Assembly (NCBI GenBank): GCA_016710525.1
Contig: JADJVQ010000042.1
Span: forward strand, 1 to 64,000
Source of the DNA: Burkholderiaceae bacterium
Lineage (GTDB): Bacteria > Pseudomonadota > Gammaproteobacteria > Burkholderiales > Burkholderiaceae_E
Length of the DNA: 64,000 bases
Direction: 5' to 3'
The notes under the pieces are model-generated. The model saw nothing but the letters and a program-made list of their open reading frames with translations. It made no database searches and was not told the DNA's origin. The translations under genes and the position numbers were made by a program. Positions 7,343 through 16,372 of the stretch are shown one piece after another. The first letter of the stretch is position 1. Each line of letters begins with the position of its first letter.

Positions 7343-8408
7343 ATGACAACAGAGCATCACAATTCCAAGGCCATCCAAGCCGTCACCCCCAGCACCGCCG
7401 ACACGGCCACCTCCCGGATCGACACCGGCCGGCGTGCCGCTGTCGCCACCCTGGGCGGGGTCCTTGCCGCCCCGTTCATCATCGGCAGCGAAGCGCGTGC
7501 GCAAGCCACCTGGCCCAACAAGCCGGTGCGCTACATCAACCCGTTCCCTGCGGGCGGTGCCACCGACACCTTGTCGCGCCTGTACTGCGTCAAGATGAGC
7601 GAGCTCACCGGCCAGCAGTGGGTGGTGGAGAACGTTGGCGGCGGCGGCGGCGACATCGGCGTGTCCGCTTACGCCCGCGCCCAGCCCGACGGCTACACGC
7701 TGGGCCTGGGCGGCGTTGCCTCGCACGGCATCTCGCCCACGCTGAAGGCCGGCAAGTTGCCCTTCGACGCGAACAAGGATTTCACCTTCGTCTCCACGCT
7801 GTGGTCGCTGCCCAACTTCCTGGTCGCCAACAACAATATTCCGGCCAATACCGTGCCGGAGCTGATCGCGCTGATCAAGAAAAACCCGGGCAAGTACAAC
7901 TACGCCTCGGCCGGCAACGGCACCACCATCCATTTGTCCGGCGAGCTCTTCAAGCTGCTGGGTGGCCTGGAAATGACCCACGTGCCTTACCGGGGTGCGG
8001 CGCCGGCGATGGTCGATGTGATCGGCGGTCAGGTGCAGATGATCTTCGACAACATCCCGGGCGGGCTGGCCCAGTACAAGGCGGGCAAGGTCAAGGGCTT
8101 TCGGCGTCACCAGCCTGACCCGCAGCCCGGTGGCGCCCGACATCCCCGCGATGGCCGAGTTCCTGCCCGGCTTCGAGGTCACGTCGTGGACCACGGTGAC
8201 CGGCCCGGCCGGTCTGCCGCCGGCCGTGATCGAACGCATCTCGATGTTCACCAAGCAGGCACTCGAGAGCGCCTCGATCAAGCAGGACTTCTTCGACCGG
8301 GGCGCCACCCCGGTCTGGAAGACCATGGCCGACACCGTTGCCTACCGCGCCGCCGAAGAAAAGCGCCTGGGCGACATCATCCGCCGCGCCAAGATCACGA
8401 TCGACTGA
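7343..8408 (+). pseudogene. Bug/TctC-family receptor, single frameshift
   Basis: A strong GGAGGAGA ribosome-binding site precedes the ATG at 7343. The protein has an N-terminal Tat-like signal (TGRRAAVATLGGVLAAPFII), then ATWPNKPVRYINPFPAGGAT, VVENVGGGGGDIGVSAYARA and THVPYRGAAPAMVDVIGGQV, all classic for Bug proteins. After GKVKGF (about 8100) the frame breaks. The natural continuation (VAPDIPAMAEFLPGFEVTSW and on to a TGA at 8406-8408) is one base away. One extra base near 8096-8105 accounts for it, so the gene is either freshly inactivated or misread. The repaired protein would be about 354 residues long. Confidence 0.8.
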
Positions 8409-9522
8409 CACCCCGCGATCGGGCTTTCTGCCGCCACCGGATCCATCCGGTGACGAACAGCAGCGCGGGGATCAGCCCCGCGGCGCAGACCAGCAGCCGT
8501 CCCGGCAGACCCAGGGCTTCGCCATTGTGCAAAGGGTGAAGCCAGGCCAGGACGGTGTCTCCAGCGCTGGCCTGGCGAGCATCGCGGATCCCGACCACCG
8601 TGGCGTCGTCGGGTCGCAGCCAGACTTGCGTGTGCGGAAACCGATGGCTGGGCTCGCCCGCCTGATGCAGGCGGATCGAGATCGGTTCACCGCCTGCCCC
8701 GCTGCTGTGGATCCAGCGGACTTGCGCGTCGGGGAACCGCGAGCGCGCCACGCGCACCGCTTCGGCGAGTGTCACCGAGGGCGGCGCATTGCCAGGTGCT
8801 GCCGCGGCGGGGTGGCCGTGCATCGGCGATGCCGCTGCAAGCAGCCCACGCACCACGTCCGGGAATGCGAGCGCGGCCCCGGTCAGGCCCACTGCCGCAA
8901 GCAGCAGCCAGCCGTACAGCCCGCCCAGAACGTGGAGATCGTAGATGCGGCGCACGTGTCCCGGGCGCAGCCGGGGCATCAGCGAGGATGCCATCCGCGA
9001 CCGTGAAGGCCACCACAGGACGGCGCCGCTGAGCAGCGAGAACACCATGAAGAGCCCCGCGCCGCCCACCACCATGCGCCCGTTGTGCTCCAGCAGCAGC
9101 GAGTAGTGCAGGTTGTAGATCCAGGTGAGCGGGTCGTCGCCCCAGAATCCGCTGCGCCGCACCTGCAGGCTGCTCGGGTCGAGCGTGATCAGGCATGGCG
9201 CAAACAGACGACCCGCCCGCTCAGGGGGGTTGTAGTAGCGCGCGCGCAGCGGGCCGCCCAGGTCTCGCGGCATCTCGATGCGCCAGGGTCCGGCGCGCTC
9301 GGGGTACAAAGTCCGCAAACGCGCCAGCACGGCATCCGGTGACGCGCTCGCAACCTGCTCGTGGCTGGCGGGCCTGCCGGGATCGAACAGGCCCTGGATC
9401 TCGAGATAGAACACCAGCAGGCTGCCGGTCAGGCCCAGCAGCACGAAGAGCAGGCCGAGCCCGAGCCCGATGCCCTGGTGCAGCGTCAGCCAGACCCGGC
9501 GGGCCTGCTTGCGCAGTCTCAT
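8395..9522 (-). CDS. PepSY-associated transmembrane protein
   Basis: A 375-residue inner-membrane protein. It begins MRLRKQARRVWLTLHQGIGL with the typical PepSY_TM first helix (GLLFVLLGLTGSLLVFYLEI). Further membrane segments are near residues 150-170 (VVGGAGLFMVFSLLSGAVLW), 200 (GGLYGWLLLAAVGLTGAALA) and 350 (LLVCAAGLIPALLFVTGWIR). Periplasmic stretches hold the PepSY-like folds. Members often sit beside TonB receptors and are thought to help release or reduce metal at the inner membrane. Its ATG overlaps the stop of the TonB receptor gene (TGATG), implying translational coupling. Its 3' end overlaps the converging Bug pseudogene by 14 bases. Confidence 0.85.
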   Translation of the reverse strand: MRLRKQARRVWLTLHQGIGLGLGLLFVLLGLTGSLLVFYLEIQGLFDPGRPASHEQVASASPDAVLARLRTLYPERAGPWRIEMPRDLGGPLRARYYNPPERAGRLFAPCLITLDPSSLQVRRSGFWGDDPLTWIYNLHYSLLLEHNGRMVVGGAGLFMVFSLLSGAVLWWPSRSRMASSLMPRLRPGHVRRIYDLHVLGGLYGWLLLAAVGLTGAALAFPDVVRGLLAAASPMHGHPAAAAPGNAPPSVTLAEAVRVARSRFPDAQVRWIHSSGAGGEPISIRLHQAGEPSHRFPHTQVWLRPDDATVVGIRDARQASAGDTVLAWLHPLHNGEALGLPGRLLVCAAGLIPALLFVTGWIRWRQKARSRGVSRS

Positions 9523-11609
9523 CAGTAGCGAACCCCGACCGAGACGAACACACTGCGCGGCGTACCCGGCGCATGCAGATCCTGCACGCCGTCATGCCAC
9601 ACGTACTCGTTGTAGCGATTGGTCAGATTGCGCACCTGCAACTCCAGATCGACCTGCGAGTTCACCCGGTACGCAGCCGCCAGATTGATCGCATGGTAGG
9701 CGCCGTACGAGCCGGTGCTGTTGGTCCGCTCCAGGAAGTAGCTGGTCTGGCCGTTGGCCCAGGCTGACAGCCGCAGCGCCTCGTTCACCCGATAGTCCAC
9801 CCCCAGGTTGAACAGCAGATGGGGCACGTGGTCGATCTCCTTGCCCTGGGTGCTGGCCGACGCGGCGTCGGCCAGCAGGATCCTGGAGCGCTGCAGTGCC
9901 ACCGCCGCCCAGATATTCCACTGCGCCGACGGCTTGGCGTTGAGTTGGAGGTCGATGCCCTGGCGGCGGGTCTTGCCGATGTTCTCCGCGTCGTTGGCCG
10001 GATCGTTGAGCTTGCGCCGTGCCTCGTTCGAGGCCGTCTGGCGCCATGCCGACAGCCGCCCGTCGAGCCAGGGCAGCGGCCGGAACTTCACGCCCAGTTC
10101 CCAGCCATCGTTCACCGAAGGCGCCAGATCGCTGGTCTGGTTGACCTTGTACGATCCTGTCCCGACGCCGACCTGGAACGAGCGCCCGACATTGCCGTAC
10201 ACCGAGGTGCGCTCCGACAGCGCGTAGACCGCGCTCAGCTTGGGCTGGCTGATGGTGCCGTAGTTGTTGACCGAGTAGGTCTGACCGTTCAGCGCATTCA
10301 GATAACTGCCGCGGATCTGATCGAAGCGCAGGGCCGGGGTGATCGTCAGCCCCTTGACCGGCCGGATGACCGCCTGCGCGAAGGCGCCCACCGTGTTGAA
10401 GTCGAACTGCTGGTCGCGGGTTCGCGCGGTGCGTACCTGAGCGGCCGTGTTGTAGCGTTCGCTGCGGTTGTCCTGGCGTTCGACATCCACGCCGCCGATC
10501 ACCGTCAGGTCGCCGATGGCGGTGGCGCCGGCGCGCCAGGTGAGATTGGCCGATGCGCCCAGATGACGCTCGGCAACGTAGCGCTCCTGCTGCGAGACGG
10601 TCGACGAGAACCGGACGAATCGACGGTCATCCAGGTCGTTCAGGTAGATCTGCCCGTTGGCGAACAAGCCCGCGCCCAGGGAGCGTTCCGCCTGCAGCGC
10701 CAGCTGGGTCACCCGGCGCTTGTCGTCATCGGTGGCGTTGTGCGCGGGCGACTGATCCCGGTTGGCGGCCACCTGCGCGGCGGTGAGATAGCCTGCCTCC
10801 TGCGCCTTCGCGGCGTAGTGCCGGGCGATCAGGCCGATGCGGCTGACACCTCCGTCGGGCGAATAGAACCACTTGCCCGACACCGCCAGGCCGCGGGCAT
10901 CGGAGTGATCGCGGTAGCCGTTGGTGTCTTGCACCGACACCGCATAGTTCTGGCTCAGGCCGTTGCCTTCGATGCCGGCCGCCGCCTGCAGGTCGCGCGT
11001 GCCGAAGGAGCCCAGCGCCACCCGGCCGAGTGCGTAGTTGCCGCCCATCTTGGTGACGATATTCGCGTTGCCGGCGATGTTGTGCAGCCCGTAGCGCGGG
11101 TCGTTGGTGCCGCGCACGACTTCGATCGAGTCGATGTCCAGGCGAGGCGCCAGGTCGATGTACGGCATGTTGCCGTCGTTGCTGTTGCTCGGAACGCCAT
11201 CGATCAGCAGCTTGACCGCGTTGATCTCGCCCTCGCCATTGAAGCCGCGCAGCGAGAACTTGCCCGATACCGCGCCCTGCCCGAACTGGGTGATCATCAC
11301 GCCCGGCACCTGATCGAAGAGCTGCCAGTTGTGGGTGATGACCTGGCGTTCGATCCGCTCGGTCGGCAGGATGTCGACCGAGGTCAGCAGCCGGCGCGTG
11401 CTGAGCAGTCCGGTGTTTCCGGTGATCACCACCTCGCCCAGCGTCATTGCCGGTGTTTCGGAAGATCGTTGTTCGATACGTTGCGCCTGGGCGTCCAGAC
11501 CGATCGCCGACAGGCCGATGGCCAGCGCGGTCATCGAGCGTCGTGTTCCGGGTCCGCGCCGGCGCGCAACGATGGGCGACCGAGTCGTCGCCCGAGATGG
11601 TTTGTTCAT
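9522..11609 (-). CDS. TonB-dependent outer-membrane receptor
   Basis: A 695-residue receptor. The ATG at 11609 opens MNKPSRATTRSPIVARRRG, a long basic signal peptide ending near LDAQAQ, followed by TLGEVVITG, which looks like a TonB box. The plug domain has VPGVMITQFGQGAVSGKFSL, RGFNGEGEINAVKLLIDGVP and SIEVVRGTNDPRYGLHNIAG (residues about 90-190). The barrel ends in the usual C-terminal aromatic residue (VFVSVGVRY). It would import a metal chelate or metal ion with TonB-ExbBD energy. DUF2946 and PepSY partners on either side favour copper or iron over vitamin uptake, but the ligand is inferred only from context. Confidence 0.88.
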   Translation of the reverse strand: MNKPSRATTRSPIVARRRGPGTRRSMTALAIGLSAIGLDAQAQRIEQRSSETPAMTLGEVVITGNTGLLSTRRLLTSVDILPTERIERQVITHNWQLFDQVPGVMITQFGQGAVSGKFSLRGFNGEGEINAVKLLIDGVPSNSNDGNMPYIDLAPRLDIDSIEVVRGTNDPRYGLHNIAGNANIVTKMGGNYALGRVALGSFGTRDLQAAAGIEGNGLSQNYAVSVQDTNGYRDHSDARGLAVSGKWFYSPDGGVSRIGLIARHYAAKAQEAGYLTAAQVAANRDQSPAHNATDDDKRRVTQLALQAERSLGAGLFANGQIYLNDLDDRRFVRFSSTVSQQERYVAERHLGASANLTWRAGATAIGDLTVIGGVDVERQDNRSERYNTAAQVRTARTRDQQFDFNTVGAFAQAVIRPVKGLTITPALRFDQIRGSYLNALNGQTYSVNNYGTISQPKLSAVYALSERTSVYGNVGRSFQVGVGTGSYKVNQTSDLAPSVNDGWELGVKFRPLPWLDGRLSAWRQTASNEARRKLNDPANDAENIGKTRRQGIDLQLNAKPSAQWNIWAAVALQRSRILLADAASASTQGKEIDHVPHLLFNLGVDYRVNEALRLSAWANGQTSYFLERTNSTGSYGAYHAINLAAAYRVNSQVDLELQVRNLTNRYNEYVWHDGVQDLHAPGTPRSVFVSVGVRY

Positions 11610-11734
11610 GTCGAATCCGATGGATGGACTGAAAACGGGCGCGACGGCACACCGTGCCTCGAGCGGCAGCTTCAGTCGGTCAGACAGGAGACACGGCGGC
11701 CCATTGGCGTGGGCGAGCCGCGCATTGCGGTGGA

Positions 11735-12136
11735 TCAGGCCGCGTGCGGAGGTGCCCTGGGCTCGGGGGTCCGCCTGACAGGGCGGGCAGCCGCTTGCGC
11801 GCCCGACTGCGCGAAGCGGTTGCCCTGCCGGTTCGAGGCGACCGGGGAATGCACCGGTGCGCTCGGGATCGGTGCGTTGCCATGCTGCCCGGCGCACAGC
11901 ACGCAGTGTCCGGCGTGGGTGCCGTCCGACTGACTGTCGGAAGTGTCGCCCAGGGAGGCCGCGCCGAGGAACGATCCGGCCGTCGTCGAGCGAACCGAAC
12001 AGATTTCGCCCAGATACCCGGTTGGCGCCGATGCTTGCGTGCGGTCCAGCAGCGGCGCGAGCGCGCCCAGGAACCAGGCCGCGATGGCAAGCCAGGTCCA
12101 GCAGCGGGTTCGGGCGCGCGAACGGTTCACCGGCAC
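11735..12136 (-). CDS. DUF2946-family small exported protein
   Basis: A 133-residue protein with an N-terminal hydrophobic segment (CWTWLAIAAWFLGALAPLLD), a pair of cysteines in HAGHCVLCAGQHG near residue 80 and the proline-rich tail EPRAPPHAA. The C-x-x-C and the terminal P-R-A-P-P motif are the hallmarks of DUF2946 proteins, which often sit in operons with TonB receptors and respond to copper or other metals. The start used is GTG at 12136; a second GTG at 12130 is equally possible. It precedes the receptor gene by 125 bases on the same strand, and is divergent from a Crp-like regulator. Confidence 0.65.
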   Translation of the reverse strand: MPVNRSRARTRCWTWLAIAAWFLGALAPLLDRTQASAPTGYLGEICSVRSTTAGSFLGAASLGDTSDSQSDGTHAGHCVLCAGQHGNAPIPSAPVHSPVASNRQGNRFAQSGAQAAARPVRRTPEPRAPPHAA

Positions 12137-12295
12137 AGTATAAAGATCGACCCTTCGCGCCCGGGTTCAAAATGGGCGATTGCGACCAGCGATCCGTAGT
12201 CCCTGTCCCACCCGTGCCCGTCCGTCCTGCCGACAGACAATCGAGTCGCGCCGCGCAAGACTGGGGGCCTTCAGCCCATCATGGAAGGCCTTGTC

Positions 12296-13135
12296 ATGCA
12301 CGTCATCGAGATACCCCTGCGGCCGGCCACTGCCCCTCGCCAGTCGCTGCCGCTGCGCTGTCCGTCCAAGCGGGCAGCGGCGATCGACACCGACCCGGGC
12401 GAGAACCAGCTGCTGGCGGCGCTTCCCGCCGACGTCTGGCGGAGCTGGTCGGAGCAGCTCGAATGGGTCGACATGCCGCTCGGCCTGGTGTTGTCCGACT
12501 CGGGCAGCCGCTTCACCCATGTGCACTTCCCGACGACGGCGGTCGTCTCGCTGATGGTCCTGATGGCCAATGGCGACTGTGCCGAGGTGGCCATCGTCGG
12601 CAACGACGGGGTGGTCGGTGTGCCACTGCTGATGGGTGGCATCTCGTCGATCGGCAGCGCGGTCGTGCAGGTCGCCGGCCAGGGCTACCGGCTGAAGAGC
12701 GAAGTGGTCTTCGACACCTTCAATCGCGGCGGCGCCACGATGCAATTGCTGCTGAGCTATTCCCAGGCCCTGCTGACGCAGATGGCGCAGACCGCCGCCT
12801 GCAACCGGCACCACACGGTCGACCAGCAGGTCTGCCGGATGATCCTGCTGAACCTGGATCGCGTGCAGGGCAAGCTGCTGCACCTGACTCAGGAACTGCT
12901 GGCCGGCAAGCTGGGCGTGCGCCGGGAGAGCGTGACCGAAGTGGCGCTGGCGCTGCAGCGTGCCGGCCTGATCCGCTATGCCCGCGGCAGCATCGAGGTG
13001 CTCGATTGCCGCGCTCTGGAAGCCCGTGCCTGCGAGTGCTACGGCGTGGTGTGCCGCGAATCCGACCGATTGCCGGGTCTGGCCCGTGCCCGGCCGGCCG
13101 ACATCTGGGCCCAGTACCGCAGCGGGACACGGTAG
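12296..13135 (+). CDS. Crp/Fnr-family transcriptional regulator
   Basis: A 279-residue regulator starting at ATG 12296, preferred because GGAAGG lies 7 bases upstream; an in-frame ATG at 12281 would add five residues. The N-terminal half is a divergent cyclic-nucleotide-like barrel (FTHVHFPTTAVVSLMVLMAN and VAIVGNDGVVGVPLLMGG). The C-terminal part is a Crp-type helix-turn-helix (LLAGKLGVRRESVTEVALAL, QRAGLIRYARGSIEVLD) around residues 210-250. No Fnr-type N-terminal cysteine cluster is present, so it probably senses something other than oxygen through an Fe-S cluster. It is divergent from the DUF2946-TonB-PepSY genes and could control them. Confidence 0.85.
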   Translation: MHVIEIPLRPATAPRQSLPLRCPSKRAAAIDTDPGENQLLAALPADVWRSWSEQLEWVDMPLGLVLSDSGSRFTHVHFPTTAVVSLMVLMANGDCAEVAIVGNDGVVGVPLLMGGISSIGSAVVQVAGQGYRLKSEVVFDTFNRGGATMQLLLSYSQALLTQMAQTAACNRHHTVDQQVCRMILLNLDRVQGKLLHLTQELLAGKLGVRRESVTEVALALQRAGLIRYARGSIEVLDCRALEARACECYGVVCRESDRLPGLARARPADIWAQYRSGTR

Positions 13136-13165
13136 GATCCCCGGCATGACCCGGGAGCCCACATC

Positions 13166-14230
13166 ATGCCGTTCGGCAGTGACAACCAGACCGGCTGTTC
13201 GCCGCAGGTGCTGCAGGCACTCATCGAGGCCAACGTCGGCCACAGCCACGGCTACGGCCAGGACGACTGGACCGCGCGCGCGGTGGCCGCGCTCAGGGAT
13301 GTGTTCGAGACCGATCTCGAGGCGTATTTCGTGGCCACCGGCACGGCCGCCAACGGCCTGGCGCTGGCCAGCCTGGTCCAGCCCTGGCAGCAGGTGCTGT
13401 GCCACGCGCAGTCGCACATCGCGACCGACGAATCGACCGCGCCGGAAGGGTTCACCGGCGGCGCACGCGTGCAGGCCATCGCCTGTGACGAGCCCAAGCT
13501 GACGGCGCACGCGCTGCGCACGCACCTGGCGCGCGCCGGGCGAGACCATCCGCACAATCCTCAGCCCGGCGCTGTGAGCATCGCGCAGGCCACGGAAAGC
13601 GGTCTGGTCTACTCGCCCGATGAGGTCGCCGCGCTGGCCGAGTGCGCACGGGCGAACGCGATGGCGCTGCACATGGACGGCGCGCGCTTCGCCAACGCCG
13701 TGGCTGCGCAGGGCTGCAGCCCCGCGCAGCTGAGCTGGCGCGCCGGCGTCGACATCCTCACGCTGGGCGCTTCGAAGAACGGCTGCTGGGCGGCCGAGGC
13801 GATCCTGGTCTTTCGCAAGGAGCGGGTGGCGGGGCTCGAGCATCGCCGCAAGCGCAGCGGGCACCTGCTGGCCAAGGGGCGCCTGCTGGGTGCGCAGATG
13901 CTGGGCTGGCTGCGCGACGGGCACTGGCTGGAACTGGCCCGGCACGCCAACCGGCAGGCAACGCAACTGGCGCGCCGGTTGGACGAGGTGCCAGGCGTGT
14001 CGCTGGTCTGGCCGGTGCAGGCCAATGAACTGTTCCTGCTGATGCCGCGCGCGCTGGCCCTGAGGCTGCAGGCCGGTGGCGCGGAGTTCTACGAGTGGTA
14101 TGCCAGCGCCTTGCCGGCTGGCCTGAACCTGCGGGCGGACCAGATGTTCGTGCGGCTGGTGTGCTCGTTCGCCACCACCGATGAACAGATCGAGGCCTTC
14201 ATCGGCCAGGCGGTTCAGCGGCCCGCGTAA
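13166..14230 (+). CDS. ltaE: Low-specificity L-threonine aldolase
   Basis: A 354-residue PLP enzyme of fold type I that splits L-threonine or allo-threonine into glycine and acetaldehyde. The start ATG at 13166 follows a GGGAG site. Motifs seen are SDNQTGCSPQVLQAL at the N-terminus, the PLP aspartate region MALHMDGARFANAV near residue 168, and the Schiff-base lysine in LGASKNGCWAAEA near residue 203. Length and motif order are normal for the beta-eliminating lyase family. It starts 30 bases after the Crp-like gene, and its 3' end overlaps the end of the convergent enoyl-CoA hydratase gene by 16 bases. Confidence 0.9.
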   Translation: MPFGSDNQTGCSPQVLQALIEANVGHSHGYGQDDWTARAVAALRDVFETDLEAYFVATGTAANGLALASLVQPWQQVLCHAQSHIATDESTAPEGFTGGARVQAIACDEPKLTAHALRTHLARAGRDHPHNPQPGAVSIAQATESGLVYSPDEVAALAECARANAMALHMDGARFANAVAAQGCSPAQLSWRAGVDILTLGASKNGCWAAEAILVFRKERVAGLEHRRKRSGHLLAKGRLLGAQMLGWLRDGHWLELARHANRQATQLARRLDEVPGVSLVWPVQANELFLLMPRALALRLQAGGAEFYEWYASALPAGLNLRADQMFVRLVCSFATTDEQIEAFIGQAVQRPA

Positions 14231-15018
14231 CTGGGCGGGCGCTTCTCGAAGAACGCCTTGATGCCTTCATTGAAGTCTTCCCCGCGGGTGCACAGGATCT
14301 GGTTGCGGTCCTCCATCGCGATCACCGCCTCCATCGAGTTGGCGTCGATCGCATGGCCGAGCGCCTCTTTGGTCAGGCGCAGGCCCAGCGGTGTGGCATG
14401 CAGCATGTCGGCGGCGAACGCACGCGCTTCGGCCTCGATGGCTTCGGGCGGCGTGATGCGGCTGACGAGCCCCAGCTGATAGGCGCGCTGCGCGTCGATG
14501 AAGCGGCCGGTCAGCATGTATTCGGCCGCAACCGACGAGCCCACCATGCGCGGCAGGAAATAGCTGACACCGATGTCGCAGGCGCTCAGGCCGATGCGGA
14601 TGAAGGCCGCGTTCATGCGCGCATCCGGCGTGACCAGGCGCACGTCGGAGGCCAGCGCCAGCGCAAAGCCGCCACCGGCCGCCGAGCCCTGGACGATGCT
14701 GATGATGGGCTGCGGGCAGCGGCGCATTGTCAGCGCGATGTTGCGGATGGCGTGCTGCGAATCGAGGTTGTCGCTGACGGTGGGATTGCCCTGCGCGCGG
14801 CGCTGCATGGCCTCCTTCAGGTCGAGGCCGGCGCTGAACGCCCGGCCCGCGCCGCGCAAGACCACCACGCGCGCGGGCGAACGCGTGTTCAGCGCGCCGA
14901 AGTAGTCGTTCAGATCCTGAACCAGCGCCTTGTTCAGCGCGTTCAGTTGCTCGGGGCGGTTCATCGTCACCCAGTCGACACCGTTCTCGTGCCGGACGTC
15001 CAGATGCTGGTAGGCCAT
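14215..15018 (-). CDS. Enoyl-CoA hydratase/isomerase family protein
   Basis: A 267-residue crotonase-fold protein starting at ATG 15018 (MAYQHLDVRHENGVDWVTMN). The oxyanion-hole elements are GAGRAFSAGLDLKEAMQRR near residue 60 and VQGSAAGGGFALALASDVRL near residue 110. A catalytic glutamate at the usual hydratase position is not evident in the segment PDARMNAAFIRIGLSACDIG, so hydratase activity is uncertain; isomerase or another crotonase reaction is possible. The C-terminus FFEKRPPSYAGR is typical. It is the last gene of the CaiB/dioxygenase/crotonase run on this strand, 56 bases after the previous gene. Confidence 0.85.
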   Translation of the reverse strand: MAYQHLDVRHENGVDWVTMNRPEQLNALNKALVQDLNDYFGALNTRSPARVVVLRGAGRAFSAGLDLKEAMQRRAQGNPTVSDNLDSQHAIRNIALTMRRCPQPIISIVQGSAAGGGFALALASDVRLVTPDARMNAAFIRIGLSACDIGVSYFLPRMVGSSVAAEYMLTGRFIDAQRAYQLGLVSRITPPEAIEAEARAFAADMLHATPLGLRLTKEALGHAIDANSMEAVIAMEDRNQILCTRGEDFNEGIKAFFEKRPPSYAGR

Positions 15019-15074
15019 GTGCTGCGGCTCCTGTCGTGATGCGTGTTCGGGGCCGGTCAGCGTAGCAGCGCCGA

Positions 15075-15809
15075 TCAGCTCCGTCGCGCGCTTGCGTCTC
15101 GATACGCCTGCATGCGGGCCTTCAGGCCCGGTTCGGCCGCCGAACGCACCAGGTCGGCCAGGCTGGCGTCCGCGGCGGCCGTGGCGCCCAGTGTGCGATA
15201 GAGCCGCGTGCGGCTGGCCGCCGGCAGCACGGCAGCCACCCGGCGCGCCTCCTGCACGATGGCCGGCCACTCGGCCTGGGGCGCGAGCTGGCGCGCGAAG
15301 CCCATGGCGTGCGCTTCGTCGGCCCCGAAGGTGGCCAGGGATTCGAGCAGGTCGCGCGCTCTTTCGGGGCCGACCAGGGCCGCCAGACGGCGTGTGCCCA
15401 GCACCAGCCCGAAGGCCAGCCCCGGCATCCGGAAGGTGGCGCCGGGCTCGGCGATGCGCCACTGGCAGGCCGCGAACAGATCGGCGCCCGCGCCGAAATT
15501 GCGGCCGTGGGCGAGGCCCACCGTCAGGCAGGGCGATGCCCCGATCGCCTGCAGCAGCGTCTCGATGCGCACGAAGCGCAGCAGCAGGTCGGCCTCGCTT
15601 TGCTCCTCGAAGCCGCCGAAGTCGAAGCCGGCGCTGAGGTTACGCCCCTTGCCCTGCAGCACCAGCACCCGCACGCCCTGCACGCCGGCCTGCACGACCG
15701 CCTCGAGCAGCTCGTCGACGATCTGCGCGTTCAGCGCATTGGCCGAGCGTTCGCGATCCAGCGTGAGGGTCCAGCAGTCGTCCTGGCGGTCGATGGCGAT
15801 GGCGTTCAT
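15075..15809 (-). CDS. Enoyl-CoA hydratase/isomerase family protein (divergent)
   Basis: A 244-residue crotonase-like protein starting at ATG 15809 (MNAIAIDRQDDCWTLTLDRE). It has the substrate-binding stretch GKGRNLSAGFDFGGFEEQSE and the second oxyanion loop AHGRNFGAGADLFAACQWRI, where N-F-G-A-G replaces the usual A-x-G-G-G. The catalytic glutamates of classical hydratases are not obvious. It starts 8 bases after the stop of the cysteine-dioxygenase-like gene, so the two are cotranscribed. Its reaction is not known; a CoA-ester modifying role with the CaiB transferase upstream is likely. Confidence 0.8.
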   Translation of the reverse strand: MNAIAIDRQDDCWTLTLDRERSANALNAQIVDELLEAVVQAGVQGVRVLVLQGKGRNLSAGFDFGGFEEQSEADLLLRFVRIETLLQAIGASPCLTVGLAHGRNFGAGADLFAACQWRIAEPGATFRMPGLAFGLVLGTRRLAALVGPERARDLLESLATFGADEAHAMGFARQLAPQAEWPAIVQEARRVAAVLPAASRTRLYRTLGATAAADASLADLVRSAAEPGLKARMQAYRDASARRS

Positions 15810-15817
15810 GGCGGGTG

Positions 15818-16372
15818 TCAGGAGGCGACGTTGGAGTAGCCGGACACGAAGCGTTCGGCGGTGCGGCTGCCGGCGGTGAAGGAATGGCGTTCGACCTTGC
15901 CGATGTCGCCGCCATAACAATGAATGCTGATCGATGGCCGGTCAGGCAACGCATTGCGCACCTGGTGGATATCGCCGATGGTGGGCGACACCGCGCCCAC
16001 ATCGCCCGGTCTGATGTGGATTTCGTCGCCGTGGCGCTCGGGCTTGCCGTCGACCAGACGGTAGGGAATGCAGATTTCGGCGCCGCGCAGCATGCCGATC
16101 ACACCCCACATCAGGTGGTCGTGGATCGGGGTCTGCTGCCCGGGACCCCACACGAAGCAGACCACGCTGAAGCGGCCGCCGGCATCGCAATGCAGCAGGT
16201 TCTGCTGATAGCGTTGTGGATCGGCCTGCGCCTTGTCCGCGGGCAGCCAGTCGTCCTTTGCCACCAGCCTGGCCATGGCGGCGCGCACCTGCGGCAGCAC
16301 CACTGATTCGTCATTGCTGCCCGATACGGCCGATGTCACCTCGGCGATGAACTGCTCAAAACGATCACTCAT
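15818..16372 (-). CDS. Cysteine dioxygenase-family (cupin) protein
   Basis: A 184-residue cupin with the thiol-dioxygenase metal motif: TPIHDHLMWGVIGMLRGAEI near residue 85 supplies two histidines, and HQVRNALPDRPSISIHCYGG near residue 140 the third. Such enzymes use non-haem iron to oxidise thiols such as cysteine or 3-mercaptopropionate to sulfinates. The ATG at 16372 has a GGGAG site and overlaps the CaiB stop region; an in-frame GTG lies at 16378. Coupling to a CoA-transferase and two crotonases suggests a thio- or sulfur-containing acid as substrate, which is inference. Confidence 0.8.
   Translation of the reverse strand: MSDRFEQFIAEVTSAVSGSNDESVVLPQVRAAMARLVAKDDWLPADKAQADPQRYQQNLLHCDAGGRFSVVCFVWGPGQQTPIHDHLMWGVIGMLRGAEICIPYRLVDGKPERHGDEIHIRPGDVGAVSPTIGDIHQVRNALPDRPSISIHCYGGDIGKVERHSFTAGSRTAERFVSGYSNVAS

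Noticed and set aside
9819..11933. A 704-residue open frame on the plus strand.
   Set aside because: It is antisense to the TonB receptor, which has clear plug and barrel motifs; the composition is biased and no start signal is present.
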